Shown: piece after piece, positions 44,131-52,449 of the stretch
Numbering within the stretch: the first letter of the stretch is position 1
Layout: each line of letters begins with the position of its first letter
Made by a program: the position numbers and the translations under genes
From: Flavobacteriaceae bacterium
Lineage (GTDB): Bacteria; Bacteroidota; Bacteroidia; Flavobacteriales; Flavobacteriaceae
Length of the DNA stretch: 52,464 nucleotides
Direction of reading: 5' to 3'
NCBI GenBank assembly: GCA_002702745.1
Contig: PABM01000027.1
Location: 1-52,464 of the forward strand
The notes under the pieces: generated by a model
Seen by the model: the letters and a program-made list of their open reading frames with translations, nothing else
Databases searched by the model: none
Told to the model about the DNA's origin: nothing

Positions 44131-45225
44131 ATGTTAGTTAAAGATGTGATTGATTTTTTAAATAATTATGCTCCATTAGATTATGCTGAGGATTTTGATA
44201 ATACTGGACTTATAGTTGGAGATAAAAATGATAAAGTTAATGGCATAATTATTTGTCTTGATTCAACAAAGGAAGTTATTCAAGAAGCAATTGACTCAAA
44301 TAAAAATCTTATAATTAGCTTTCATCCAATTATTTTCAACGGATTAAAAAAACTTTCACCAGGAAATTATGTTATTGACTCGATTTTATTGGCTGTTAAA
44401 AATGATATTTCAATCTTTTCAGTTCATACTGCTTTAGACAATTCAATTAAGGGTGTAAATATGAAATTGTGTGGAGTATTAGGAATCAATAATCCTGAAA
44501 TATTAATACCTAAACCTAAAACAATAAAAAAACTTACAACATATATTCCTAAAAAAGATGCTAAGAATCTTAGAAAAAAATTATTTGGGGTTGGTGCAGG
44601 TACAATAGGTAAATACGAAAATTGTAGTTTTTCGTTTGAAGGAGTTGGTACGTTTAAGGGTAATGATAATTCAAACCCCACTGTTGGGGTAAAACAAAAA
44701 AATACCGATGCAGAAGAGGTGTGTGTTAATATAACATTTTTAAAACATTTGGAAAAAATCGTACTATTAAGCCTAAAAGAAACTCATCCATATGAAGAAA
44801 TTGCATATGAGTTAAAAACGCTTGAAAATGTTAATGAAAATATTGGAATGGGAATGGTTGGAGAATTGAAGAAAGCAATTTCAGAAAAAGAACTTTTTGA
44901 ATTAATTGAAACTAAATTAGGATCAAAATTTTTAAGACATTCTAAGCTCCTTAAAAAACCAATCAAAAAAATAGCAGTTTTAGGTGGTTCTGGAAGTTTT
45001 GGAATCGAAAAAGCGATATCAGCTAAGGCTGATGCATATCTAACATCTGATTTAAAGTATCATGATTATTTTAAGGCAGAAAATTTAATTTTATTAGTTG
45101 ATGTAGGGCATTATGAAAGTGAACAGTATACAAAAAATTTATTGTTTGATATTCTTACAAAAAAATTTCCTAATTTTGCAATCGCTTTAGCGAAAACAAA
45201 TACAAACCCTGTAAAATACAGATAA
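44131..45225 (+). CDS. Nif3-like dinuclear metal-centre protein
   Basis: 364 residues from ATG 44131 (GTG 44128 also in frame). NIF3 family with the inserted middle domain seen in Bacteroidota and Firmicutes. LDYAEDFDNTGLIVGD at the start, LIISFHPIIFNGLKKL with a metal-binding His, SVHTALDN, and the C-terminal ADAYLTSDLKYHDYF and LVDVGHYESE with more ligands. Function unsettled; annotated elsewhere as GTP cyclohydrolase type 1-like, on weak grounds. Followed 2 bases later by the coiled-coil gene, a frequent pair. Confidence 0.92.
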   Translation: MLVKDVIDFLNNYAPLDYAEDFDNTGLIVGDKNDKVNGIIICLDSTKEVIQEAIDSNKNLIISFHPIIFNGLKKLSPGNYVIDSILLAVKNDISIFSVHTALDNSIKGVNMKLCGVLGINNPEILIPKPKTIKKLTTYIPKKDAKNLRKKLFGVGAGTIGKYENCSFSFEGVGTFKGNDNSNPTVGVKQKNTDAEEVCVNITFLKHLEKIVLLSLKETHPYEEIAYELKTLENVNENIGMGMVGELKKAISEKELFELIETKLGSKFLRHSKLLKKPIKKIAVLGGSGSFGIEKAISAKADAYLTSDLKYHDYFKAENLILLVDVGHYESEQYTKNLLFDILTKKFPNFAIALAKTNTNPVKYR

Positions 45226-45227
45226 AA

Positions 45228-46007
45228 ATGGCCAAGAAGAAAGAACCTACAGTCGAGGATAAATTAAGAGCTTTATACGATTTGCAGCTAATTGATTCAA
45301 GAATTGATAAAATTAGAGATATTAGAGGTGAGCTACCTCTAGAAGTTAGAGATTTAGAAGATGAAATTGAAGGATTGAACAAGAGAATTGAAAAGTTAGA
45401 TGTAAGCCTTAATGAATTAGACTATCAAATTTCTGAAAAGAAGAATTTAATAGAAGAATCTAAAGTTTTGATGAAAAAATATACCGAGCAACAAAAAAAT
45501 GTTAGAAATAATCGTGAGTTTGATTCATTAACCAAAGAAACTGAATATCAGGAACTTGAAATCCAACTTGCTGAAAAAAATATAAAAGAGTTTAAAGCTC
45601 AAATTGAATTAAAAAACGAATCTGTAGAATCTGTAAAATCTACTCTTTCAGAAAAAACCGATCATTTGAAGCATAAAAAAGATGAGCTTGACAAGATTCT
45701 CAAAGAAACTGAAAAAGAAGAAAACATGCTACTAAATAAATCTGAGGATTACAAAAAACTTATTGAAGAAAGGCTATTATATTCATACAGCAAAATAAGA
45801 AAAAATGTAAAAAATGGACTTGCAATTGTAGCTATCGAAAGAGGTGCGGCTGGAGGATCATTCTTTACAATACCTCCTCAAGTTCAAATGGAAATTGCAC
45901 TTAGAAAAAAAATCATCACTGATGAACACAGCGGTAGAATTTTAGTTGATGAATTATTAGCTAGTGAACAAAAGGAAAAAATGGAAAAACTTTTTTCCAG
46001 TATTTAA
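45228..46007 (+). CDS. Coiled-coil protein with degenerate C4 zinc-ribbon domain
   Basis: 259 residues. A long coiled coil (about 10-180, heptads rich in Glu, Lys and Leu) is followed by a C-terminal zinc-ribbon-like fold at about 200-245. In the general family this carries CxxC...CxxC; here the four positions read Ala208, Ser211, Asp232 and Ser235 (AGGSFFTIPPQ and TDEHSGRILVDE) and the whole protein has no cysteine. So it cannot bind zinc in the usual way though the rest of the fold is kept. Cytoplasmic. Paired with the Nif3-like gene. Confidence 0.88.
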   Translation: MAKKKEPTVEDKLRALYDLQLIDSRIDKIRDIRGELPLEVRDLEDEIEGLNKRIEKLDVSLNELDYQISEKKNLIEESKVLMKKYTEQQKNVRNNREFDSLTKETEYQELEIQLAEKNIKEFKAQIELKNESVESVKSTLSEKTDHLKHKKDELDKILKETEKEENMLLNKSEDYKKLIEERLLYSYSKIRKNVKNGLAIVAIERGAAGGSFFTIPPQVQMEIALRKKIITDEHSGRILVDELLASEQKEKMEKLFSSI

Positions 46008-46012
46008 ATAAG

Positions 46013-46654
46013 GTGAAAAAACTTATAGTTTCTTTTTTTCTTGCTTGCGTATTTTACAGCTCGTGTGCGCAAGAAAAAAGAAGTAGTCTTCAGCTAGATT
46101 TACAACCTATTTATATTAACCAGAAAGATGTGCACAAAGCATACTTCGCAAGTGGTTGTTTTTGGTGTGTTGAAGCCATTTATGAAAGTTTAATCGGTGT
46201 GAAAGAAGTAACTAGTGGTTACTCAGGTGGTGACACAAATAATCCGACATATGGTTTAGTAAACACTAAACTAACGGGTCATGCAGAAACAATCGAAGTT
46301 GTTTATGATCCAAGTGAGATTTCTTTTTCAAATTTACTTGATGTTTACTTTGGCTCACAAAATATTGATCAAATTAATGGTCAAGGACCAGATATGGGAC
46401 CACAGTATAGATCAATCATTTTTTATCAAGACAATAATCAAAAAACAATAATTGAAGGAAAGATAGTTAAGATTGAATCTGAAAAAAATCTTAAGGTCGC
46501 AGCAGAGGTATATCCATTTAGAAAGTTTTGGGTTGCTGAAAATTATCATCAAAACTTTAAAAAAAACAATCCCAACCATCCATACATAAAAAATGTCTCT
46601 AACCCAAGATTTAAAAATTTCAAATTTAGGTTTGAGAATTTGATTAAAGATTAA
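46013..46654 (+). CDS. msrA: Peptide methionine sulfoxide reductase MsrA, lipoprotein form
   Basis: 213 residues from GTG 46013. A lipoprotein signal ends at Cys18 (FYSSCAQE), so the enzyme acts outside the cytoplasm. YFASGCFWCVEAIYESL at 44-60 holds the catalytic Cys49; VTSGYSGGDTNNPTYGLV, LTGHAETIEVVYDP and GPDMGPQYRS are standard MsrA blocks. Repairs oxidised methionine in exported proteins. No MsrB domain is fused. Starts 5 bases after the coiled-coil gene stop. Confidence 0.96.
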   Translation: MKKLIVSFFLACVFYSSCAQEKRSSLQLDLQPIYINQKDVHKAYFASGCFWCVEAIYESLIGVKEVTSGYSGGDTNNPTYGLVNTKLTGHAETIEVVYDPSEISFSNLLDVYFGSQNIDQINGQGPDMGPQYRSIIFYQDNNQKTIIEGKIVKIESEKNLKVAAEVYPFRKFWVAENYHQNFKKNNPNHPYIKNVSNPRFKNFKFRFENLIKD

Positions 46655-46659
46655 TCAAA

Positions 46660-47301
46660 ATGGATTTTTCAAAAAAAAAGATTTACAATTACATTGATAA
46701 ACATTCTTCTAACGAAAATACTATTCTTTACGAATTAAGAAGAGAGACTGAATTAAAATGTTTGAATCCGATAATGCTTAGCGGAAAAATTCAGGGTAAC
46801 TTTTTGGCAATCATTTCAAAGTTAATAAAACCTATAAATGTTCTTGAAATTGGAACTTATACAGGCTATTCAACATTGTGTATTGCTGAAGGTATAAATC
46901 CAGACGGTATGATTCATACAATTGACAAGAATGAAGAGCTTTTACAAATACAAAATAAATATTTTGAGAAATCAGGCTTAAGGAATCAAATAAGACAATA
47001 TACTGGAGATGCTTTAGCTATAGTTCCCAAACTAAAAATTGATTTTGATATGATATTTCTAGATGCTGATAAAGAAAATTATGTTAGGTATTTAGAACTT
47101 ATCTCACCGATACTGAAGTCGGGCGGGGTTTTATTAACTGATAATGTCCTATGGCATGGAAAAATAATAGAAAGCTATGAAAATCAAGATAGAATAAGCA
47201 GATTAATTGATGATTTCAATAAAAAAATTCTTGAAGATAAAAGCTTAAAAACTGTGATGCTTCCCATCAGGGACGGAATAAGTTTAACATTAAAATTATA
47301 A
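46660..47301 (+). CDS. O-methyltransferase, SAM-dependent (catechol O-methyltransferase type)
   Basis: 213 residues. VLEIGTYTGYSTLCIAEG at 61-78 is the SAM-binding motif I and FDMIFLDADKENYVRYLE holds the metal-binding Asp; GGVLLTDNVLWHGKI also fits the family of small bacterial O-methyltransferases. Substrate unknown. The N-terminus has a run of nine A in frame (after ATGGATTTTTC) encoding Lys-Lys-Lys. Its stop and the convergent tatA stop share the palindrome TTATAA. Confidence 0.9.
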   Translation: MDFSKKKIYNYIDKHSSNENTILYELRRETELKCLNPIMLSGKIQGNFLAIISKLIKPINVLEIGTYTGYSTLCIAEGINPDGMIHTIDKNEELLQIQNKYFEKSGLRNQIRQYTGDALAIVPKLKIDFDMIFLDADKENYVRYLELISPILKSGGVLLTDNVLWHGKIIESYENQDRISRLIDDFNKKILEDKSLKTVMLPIRDGISLTLKL

Positions 47302-47568
47302 ATCTCTTTTAATTGAGCCTGATACAGATTCAATTTCAGATTTAACTTTTTCAATTTCGGATTTGATCTGCTTAGTAATATCAGTATTTTTATCAATACT
47401 ATTCGCAGAATTATTGATCTCTTGTTTTATTTCATTAGTAGCATGTTTAATGCTATTAATTCCTTTACCTAGGTTTCTAGCAAAATCTGGAATCTTATCT
47501 GCTCCAAAAAATAAAACAACTATAAAAATTATAATACCAATCTCAGATCCACTAATAAATAAAATCAT
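47296..47568 (-). CDS. tatA: Sec-independent protein translocase TatA/E
   Basis: 90 residues: short N-terminus, one membrane helix (about 7-22), then FFGADKIPDFARNLGKGI, the hinge and amphipathic helix of TatA, and a charged tail with coiled-coil pattern. Forms the pore for twin-arginine export, which the GH125 in this window is predicted to use. Promoter box at 47588-47595. TatC is not in the window. Confidence 0.93.
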   Translation of the reverse strand: MILFISGSEIGIIIFIVVLFFGADKIPDFARNLGKGINSIKHATNEIKQEINNSANSIDKNTDITKQIKSEIEKVKSEIESVSGSIKRDL

Positions 47569-47587
47569 AATTTAGTTAACATTTATA

Positions 47588-47595
47588 CAAATATA
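47588..47595 (-). promoter_or_regulatory. -7 box for tatA
   Basis: Minus-strand TATATTTG matches TAnnTTTG exactly, 19 bases before the ATG at 47568. Confidence 0.5.
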
Positions 47596-47634
47596 ATGAG
47601 TAAGTTTATTTAACTAAAGTAACTCATAAATTTT

Positions 47635-48339
47635 ATGAAAAAAATGTTACTAGCTAGTACTTCTATAATCTATGGACAGAAGTACCTTGAATATTTACTT
47701 GAAGATATAAAAATGCTTTTTTCTGGTTGTAAGAAAATTATTTTTATTCCATATGCTCGGCCTTCAGGTATTACCCATCTTGAATATACAGAAAAGGTAA
47801 AAAAAATATTTGAATCTTTAAATTTAAAAATATTAAACTACACAAAGGATAATATAAAAGAACAACTTGAAATTTGTGATGGTATTTTTACAGGTGGAGG
47901 AAACACATTTTTACTTTTAAATAAGCTATATGAATTTAACTTAATCGAGGATTTAAGAGATAAAATAAATTCTGGTATTCCATATTTAGGGACAAGTGCT
48001 GGAACTAATATATGTGGTCTTTCCATAGGAACAACGAATGATATGCCTATAATTAATGTGGAAAGTTTTGAAGCACTTGGAATTATTGACCTCAATATCA
48101 ACCCACACTATATCGATCAAATTGATGGAATTGAACACATGGGAGAATCAAGAGAAACTCGTATAAACGAGTTTCACAATCTTAATAATCAATTAGTTGT
48201 TGGATTGAGAGAAGGATCTATACTTAACATTGTAGGTGATGATATTATTTTGAAGGGTGCCAAAAAAGCTGTTATTTTTAAAAAAGGAAATGAACTGTTT
48301 GAAATTAAGACAGGTTTTAATCTTAAAAATTTAATATAA
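47635..48339 (+). CDS. pepE: Dipeptidase E (peptidase family S51)
   Basis: 234 residues. Cleaves Asp-X dipeptides (EC 3.4.13.21). GIFTGGGNTFLLL near residue 90 and LGTSAGTNICGLS with nucleophile Ser121 are the S51 signatures; INPHYID supplies the conserved His region. Cytoplasmic. Divergent from tatA with a 66-base gap; a near-match box TAAGTTTA lies upstream. Confidence 0.93.
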   Translation: MKKMLLASTSIIYGQKYLEYLLEDIKMLFSGCKKIIFIPYARPSGITHLEYTEKVKKIFESLNLKILNYTKDNIKEQLEICDGIFTGGGNTFLLLNKLYEFNLIEDLRDKINSGIPYLGTSAGTNICGLSIGTTNDMPIINVESFEALGIIDLNINPHYIDQIDGIEHMGESRETRINEFHNLNNQLVVGLREGSILNIVGDDIILKGAKKAVIFKKGNELFEIKTGFNLKNLI

Positions 48340-48353
48340 AAAATTCATTATTA

Positions 48354-48361
48354 TATCTTTG
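48354..48361 (+). promoter_or_regulatory. -7 box for gpmI, leaderless arrangement
   Basis: TATCTTTG matches TAnnTTTG exactly; only 4 bases lie between its last G and ATG 48366. Confidence 0.55.
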
Positions 48362-48365
48362 AATT

Positions 48366-49883
48366 ATGAAAGAAAGTAAGGTCTTATTAATGATATTAGA
48401 TGGTTGGGGTAAATCAAAAAATCCAAATACCTCTGCTATTGATAATGCCAATACACAATTCATTGATTCTTTATATGAAAAATATCCAAATGCCAATCTA
48501 AAAACTGATGGTGTTGAAGTTGGACTACCTAAGGGGCAAATGGGAAATAGCGAGGTGGGTCATTTGAATTTAGGTGCTGGAAGAATTGTGTATCAAGAAT
48601 TATCAAGAATAAACATTGCATTAAAAGACGGTAGTTTTCAAAGAAACAATGTATTATCAAATGCATTTGAATATGCTGATAAAAATCAAAAAAGAGTTCA
48701 TTTAATGGGGCTTATTAGCAGTGGTGGTGTCCACTCCCACCAAGATCATTTATATGAGCTTATTAATATTTCTGAAAAATATAATACTGAGGTTTATATT
48801 CATGGTTTTACTGACGGAAGAGATGTTGACCCTAAATCGTCTATAACTGATATAAAAAACCTAGAAAAAAATTTGATCGGTAAAAATTGCAAATTAGCCT
48901 CAATCATTGGTAGATATTATTCAATGGATAGAGACAACCGATGGGAAAGAACAAAGCTTGCGTATGATTTAGTTTGCCACGGTAAAGGAAAACAGGTTTT
49001 AAATTTTATTGAAGAAATCGAAAATTCATATATTAAAAAATGTACTGACGAATTTTTAATGCCAATGATTAAAATTGATGAAAATAATAATCCGTTTGGT
49101 ATAATTTCTAGTGATGATGTTGTTATTTTTTTCAATTTTAGAACTGATAGAGGCAGACAACTTACAAAAGCGATGACTCAGTCGAATTTTAATGAATTTA
49201 AAACTAAAAAAGAGAATTACCATTTTGTTACGATGACTAAATATGATAATTCATTCAAAAATGTTAATGTAATTTTTAAGAATAAGGATTTGATAAATAC
49301 TATTGGTGAAGTTTTAGAAAAAAATAAAAAAACCCAACTTAGAATTGCTGAAACTGAAAAATACCCCCATGTTACCTTTTTCTTTTCTGGGGGTCGAGAA
49401 GAACCCTTTCAAAATGAAAAAAGAATTTTAAAAAATTCACCTAAAGTAGCAACCTATGATCTTAAACCAGAAATGAGTGCTTATGAAATAACCGATGAAT
49501 TAATTACTGAAATAGAAAATCAAACGAATGATTTTATTTGTGTTAATTATGCAAATGGCGATATGGTTGGACATACTGGGATTTTTGAAGCAGCAATAAA
49601 GGCCTGTGAGACAATTGATGAATGTGTTGAGAAAGTTATTGATTCTTGTGTCAAAAATCATTATAATGTATTATTAATTTCAGATCACGGAAATTGTGAT
49701 ATGATGATCAATGAGGATGGGACACCAAATACTGCACACACTAAAAACTTGGTTCCGTTAATTTTAATTAATTCAGAATATAAATCAATCTCTGATGGTA
49801 TTTTATCAAATATTGCGCCCACAATACTTAAGATTATGGATATTGAGATTCCATCCGAGATGACTGAAAAGCCACTTGTTTAA
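48366..49883 (+). CDS. gpmI: 2,3-Bisphosphoglycerate-independent phosphoglycerate mutase
   Basis: 505 residues, the usual length. Interconverts 3- and 2-phosphoglycerate (EC 5.4.2.12) with two Mn ions. LLMILDGWGKSK at the start carries the first metal Asp; GQMGNSEVGHLNLGAGR at 57-73 holds the phosphorylated Ser62; HGFTDGRDVDPKS, RYYSMDRDNRWER, NYANGDMVGHTG and ISDHGNCD are all present. First of gpmI-map-methyltransferase, with 3- and 0-base gaps. Confidence 0.97.
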   Translation: MKESKVLLMILDGWGKSKNPNTSAIDNANTQFIDSLYEKYPNANLKTDGVEVGLPKGQMGNSEVGHLNLGAGRIVYQELSRINIALKDGSFQRNNVLSNAFEYADKNQKRVHLMGLISSGGVHSHQDHLYELINISEKYNTEVYIHGFTDGRDVDPKSSITDIKNLEKNLIGKNCKLASIIGRYYSMDRDNRWERTKLAYDLVCHGKGKQVLNFIEEIENSYIKKCTDEFLMPMIKIDENNNPFGIISSDDVVIFFNFRTDRGRQLTKAMTQSNFNEFKTKKENYHFVTMTKYDNSFKNVNVIFKNKDLINTIGEVLEKNKKTQLRIAETEKYPHVTFFFSGGREEPFQNEKRILKNSPKVATYDLKPEMSAYEITDELITEIENQTNDFICVNYANGDMVGHTGIFEAAIKACETIDECVEKVIDSCVKNHYNVLLISDHGNCDMMINEDGTPNTAHTKNLVPLILINSEYKSISDGILSNIAPTILKIMDIEIPSEMTEKPLV

Positions 49884-49886
49884 ATT

Positions 49887-50699
49887 ATGAGTATGCAAAA
49901 ATCACTAGAGGAGATTGAATTAATCAGAGAAAGTGCACTTTTAGTTTCAAAAACTTTAGGTTTGTTAGCAAATGAAATTAAAGAGGGTGTTACAACTTTA
50001 ATGCTCGATAAAATTGCAGAAGAATTTATAAGGGACAACAACGCTGTTCCTGGTTTTTTGGGATTATATGACTTCCCAAACACTCTTTGTACAAGTCCAA
50101 ATTCCCAAGTTGTTCATGGTATTCCAAATGATGAACCTTTAAAGAATGGGGATATAATTTCAATAGATTGTGGAGTTTTAAAACATAATTTTTATGGAGA
50201 TCACGCATATACATTTTCAGTTGGGGAAGTTTCAGATGAAATCGATAGATTATTAAAAATTACAAAAGAATCTCTTTATTTGGGCATAAAAGAATTTAAG
50301 TCTGGAAATCGTGTGGGTGACGTTGGTTATGCTATTCAAAATCATTGTGAGAAAAACGGATATGGTGTTGTAAGAGAATTGGTTGGCCACGGAATAGGAA
50401 CAATAATGCATGAAAAGCCAGAAATGCCAAACTATGGAAGAAAAGGAACAGGAAAAAAATTTCAAGAAGGTATGGTGGTTGCAATAGAGCCAATGGTAAA
50501 TATGAAATCTCATAAGATAATTCAGCACAATGATGGTTGGACCATAACAACAAAGGATAATCTACCGAGTGTTCACTTTGAACATAATATTGCAATAATT
50601 AATGGTCAACCCGAAATACTTTCAACTTTTAAATATATTTATGATTCACTTAATATTTTTTCCTCCGAAGAAGATGAATTTCATAACCACTTTTCTTAG
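49887..50699 (+). CDS. map: Methionine aminopeptidase, type I
   Basis: 270 residues. Removes initiator Met (EC 3.4.11.18). VVHGIPNDEPLKNGDIISID with the first metal Asp, YGDHAYTFSVG with the second, LVGHGIG with the ligand His, and MVVAIEPMVN with Glu. The C-terminal tail (about 250-270) is slightly longer than usual. No N-terminal zinc-finger extension. Starts 3 bases after gpmI. Confidence 0.96.
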   Translation: MSMQKSLEEIELIRESALLVSKTLGLLANEIKEGVTTLMLDKIAEEFIRDNNAVPGFLGLYDFPNTLCTSPNSQVVHGIPNDEPLKNGDIISIDCGVLKHNFYGDHAYTFSVGEVSDEIDRLLKITKESLYLGIKEFKSGNRVGDVGYAIQNHCEKNGYGVVRELVGHGIGTIMHEKPEMPNYGRKGTGKKFQEGMVVAIEPMVNMKSHKIIQHNDGWTITTKDNLPSVHFEHNIAIINGQPEILSTFKYIYDSLNIFSSEEDEFHNHFS

Positions 50700-51464
50700 A
50701 TGAATAGTTTAGTTAAAATCATTCTTAATATAATCCCAAGAAGTATTCTGACAAGATTAAGTTTTCTTTTGAAACCAGCGATTAGAATATATTTAAGCGG
50801 TAACAAGTATGTTGATCCTATTGACGGGTCAAGTTTTAGAAAATTTCTTCCCTATGGATACAATAATGTAAGGGAAAATGCACTATCTCCATCTACCTTT
50901 TCGTTGGAAAGACACAGGCTATTGTGGTTGTACTTAGAAAATGAAACAGATTTTTTTAAAAAGGAGCTTAAAGTTCTTCATTTTGCACCTGAAGCAGCAT
51001 TTCTTGAAAAATTTAAAAAACTTGAAAATATTTCATATGACACGATCGATTTAGATTCCCCCCTAGCAAATATAAAAGCTGATATTTGTGATTTACCACT
51101 GGATGATGAGTCCTATGACTTCATTTTATGTAATCATGTTTTAGAGCATATAATCGACGACAAAAAAGCTATTCAGGAATTATACCGCGTATTAAAAAAA
51201 GACGGTATTGGAATTTTCCAAGTACCGATAAATATCTCTAATAAAAAAACATATGAAGATTTTACAATAACTGATCCTAAAGAAAGAAACAAAGCTTTTG
51301 GACAATACGATCATGTAAGAATTTACGGAATGGATTTTTTTGAAAGGCTTGAAAATGTAGGGTTTAAAGTCGAAAAAAATGAATACACATTAAAACTTAG
51401 TGAAGAAGAGAAAATTAAATACTGTTTGCCAAAAAAGGAAATAATCCCTGTCTGTAGAAAGTAA
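50700..51464 (+). CDS. Class I SAM-dependent methyltransferase
   Basis: 254 residues. ATG immediately follows the map stop. KVLHFAPEAAFLEKF is a motif I variant lacking the usual Gly-rich loop; YDTIDLD is motif post-I; YDFILCNHVLEHI (about 138-150) and ELYRVLKKDGIGIFQVP complete the methyltransferase type 11 pattern. An N-terminal stretch with hydrophobic and basic character (NIIPRSILTRLSFLL) may touch the membrane. Substrate unknown. Convergent with apbE, 4 bases apart. Confidence 0.87.
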   Translation: MNSLVKIILNIIPRSILTRLSFLLKPAIRIYLSGNKYVDPIDGSSFRKFLPYGYNNVRENALSPSTFSLERHRLLWLYLENETDFFKKELKVLHFAPEAAFLEKFKKLENISYDTIDLDSPLANIKADICDLPLDDESYDFILCNHVLEHIIDDKKAIQELYRVLKKDGIGIFQVPINISNKKTYEDFTITDPKERNKAFGQYDHVRIYGMDFFERLENVGFKVEKNEYTLKLSEEEKIKYCLPKKEIIPVCRK

Positions 51465-51468
51465 TTTT

Positions 51469-52449
51469 TTAATAAAAACTATTTAAATCCAATTCTTCAA
51501 GCTCATTATTATCATTCTCAAAAATTACTAGAGATGAAATATTAGAATTATTATTAAAAAAATCTTTTATTTCGTTTAAAGTCATTGTGTGAAGTGCAGT
51601 AGCATAGGCGTCTGCATCAATACATGAGGCTGCTTTGACTGTAACACTTAAAATATTAGTTCTACTTGGATAACCTGAGAAAGGGTTAATTATGTGAGCA
51701 TAACGATTACCTATAGAATCAATTTTAAATTTTCTATAGGTTCCTGAAGATGCTAGTGAAGTGTTATTTATCTCAAGAGTGCTGTAAATACTTCTTTCCC
51801 CGTCAAATCTTGGCATATCTATGGCTACGACCCAAGGCTTATTTTTATTAATATTTAACCCTGAAGCAATGATTTCTCCGCCGATTTCAATTAGATAATT
51901 TTCTATTTTTTGTTTTATTAAAAAATTCCCAATTTGATCGACAGCATATCCCTTGGCTATGGCGTTAAAATCAAGAAATGAATCAAACGGTCTTTTGACA
52001 TTATCATCAATAATTTCAAATTTGTCAAATCCTACTTTTTGGAGCAAGTAGGGCATATTATCATCTTTAATTTCAGATTCAATATTAAATTTTTCAGGAC
52101 CAAAACCCCAATAATTGACTAACAACCCAATCGATGGATCAAATCTACCGTTAGTTTCTTTATATATTTTTTTTGAAGAATTAAAAACATTTTTAAAATG
52201 ATAGTCAATTTTAGATTCCTGATTTTTATTTATTTTAGAAATTATAGAATTTGGTTTATATGTTGACATTGAGTTGTCTATTTCATTCAAAATACTATCA
52301 ATTTCTTTTGAGAAATTTTCATTTGTGGAGCTGTAAAATTGAATGTTATATGTTGTTCCGTAAACAAGACCTTTTAAATTTGTAAGACGAGGATTATTAC
52401 AAGAGTAAATAACAAGAAAAATAAAAAGTAGAGATACAATATTCTTCAT
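51469..52449 (-). CDS. apbE: FAD:protein FMN transferase ApbE, lipoprotein
   Basis: 326 residues with lipoprotein signal ending at Cys17 (FLVIYSCNN). Attaches FMN to Thr or Ser of target proteins such as NqrB, NqrC or RnfG on the outer face of the inner membrane (EC 2.7.1.180). GTTYNIQFYS, MSTYKPNSIISKIN, LDFNAIAKGYAVDQIG, YLIEIGGEIIASG and SSGTYRKF are characteristic blocks. Only 15 bases lie upstream in the window, so the promoter and upstream operon partner cannot be seen. In flavobacteria apbE often follows nqr genes. Confidence 0.95.
   Translation of the reverse strand: MKNIVSLLFIFLVIYSCNNPRLTNLKGLVYGTTYNIQFYSSTNENFSKEIDSILNEIDNSMSTYKPNSIISKINKNQESKIDYHFKNVFNSSKKIYKETNGRFDPSIGLLVNYWGFGPEKFNIESEIKDDNMPYLLQKVGFDKFEIIDDNVKRPFDSFLDFNAIAKGYAVDQIGNFLIKQKIENYLIEIGGEIIASGLNINKNKPWVVAIDMPRFDGERSIYSTLEINNTSLASSGTYRKFKIDSIGNRYAHIINPFSGYPSRTNILSVTVKAASCIDADAYATALHTMTLNEIKDFFNNNSNISSLVIFENDNNELEELDLNSFY

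Noticed and set aside
46660..46690. Run of nine A at the start of the O-methyltransferase gene as a second frameshift
   Set aside because: The frame continues correctly through it with the ATG at 46660, so no shift is needed.
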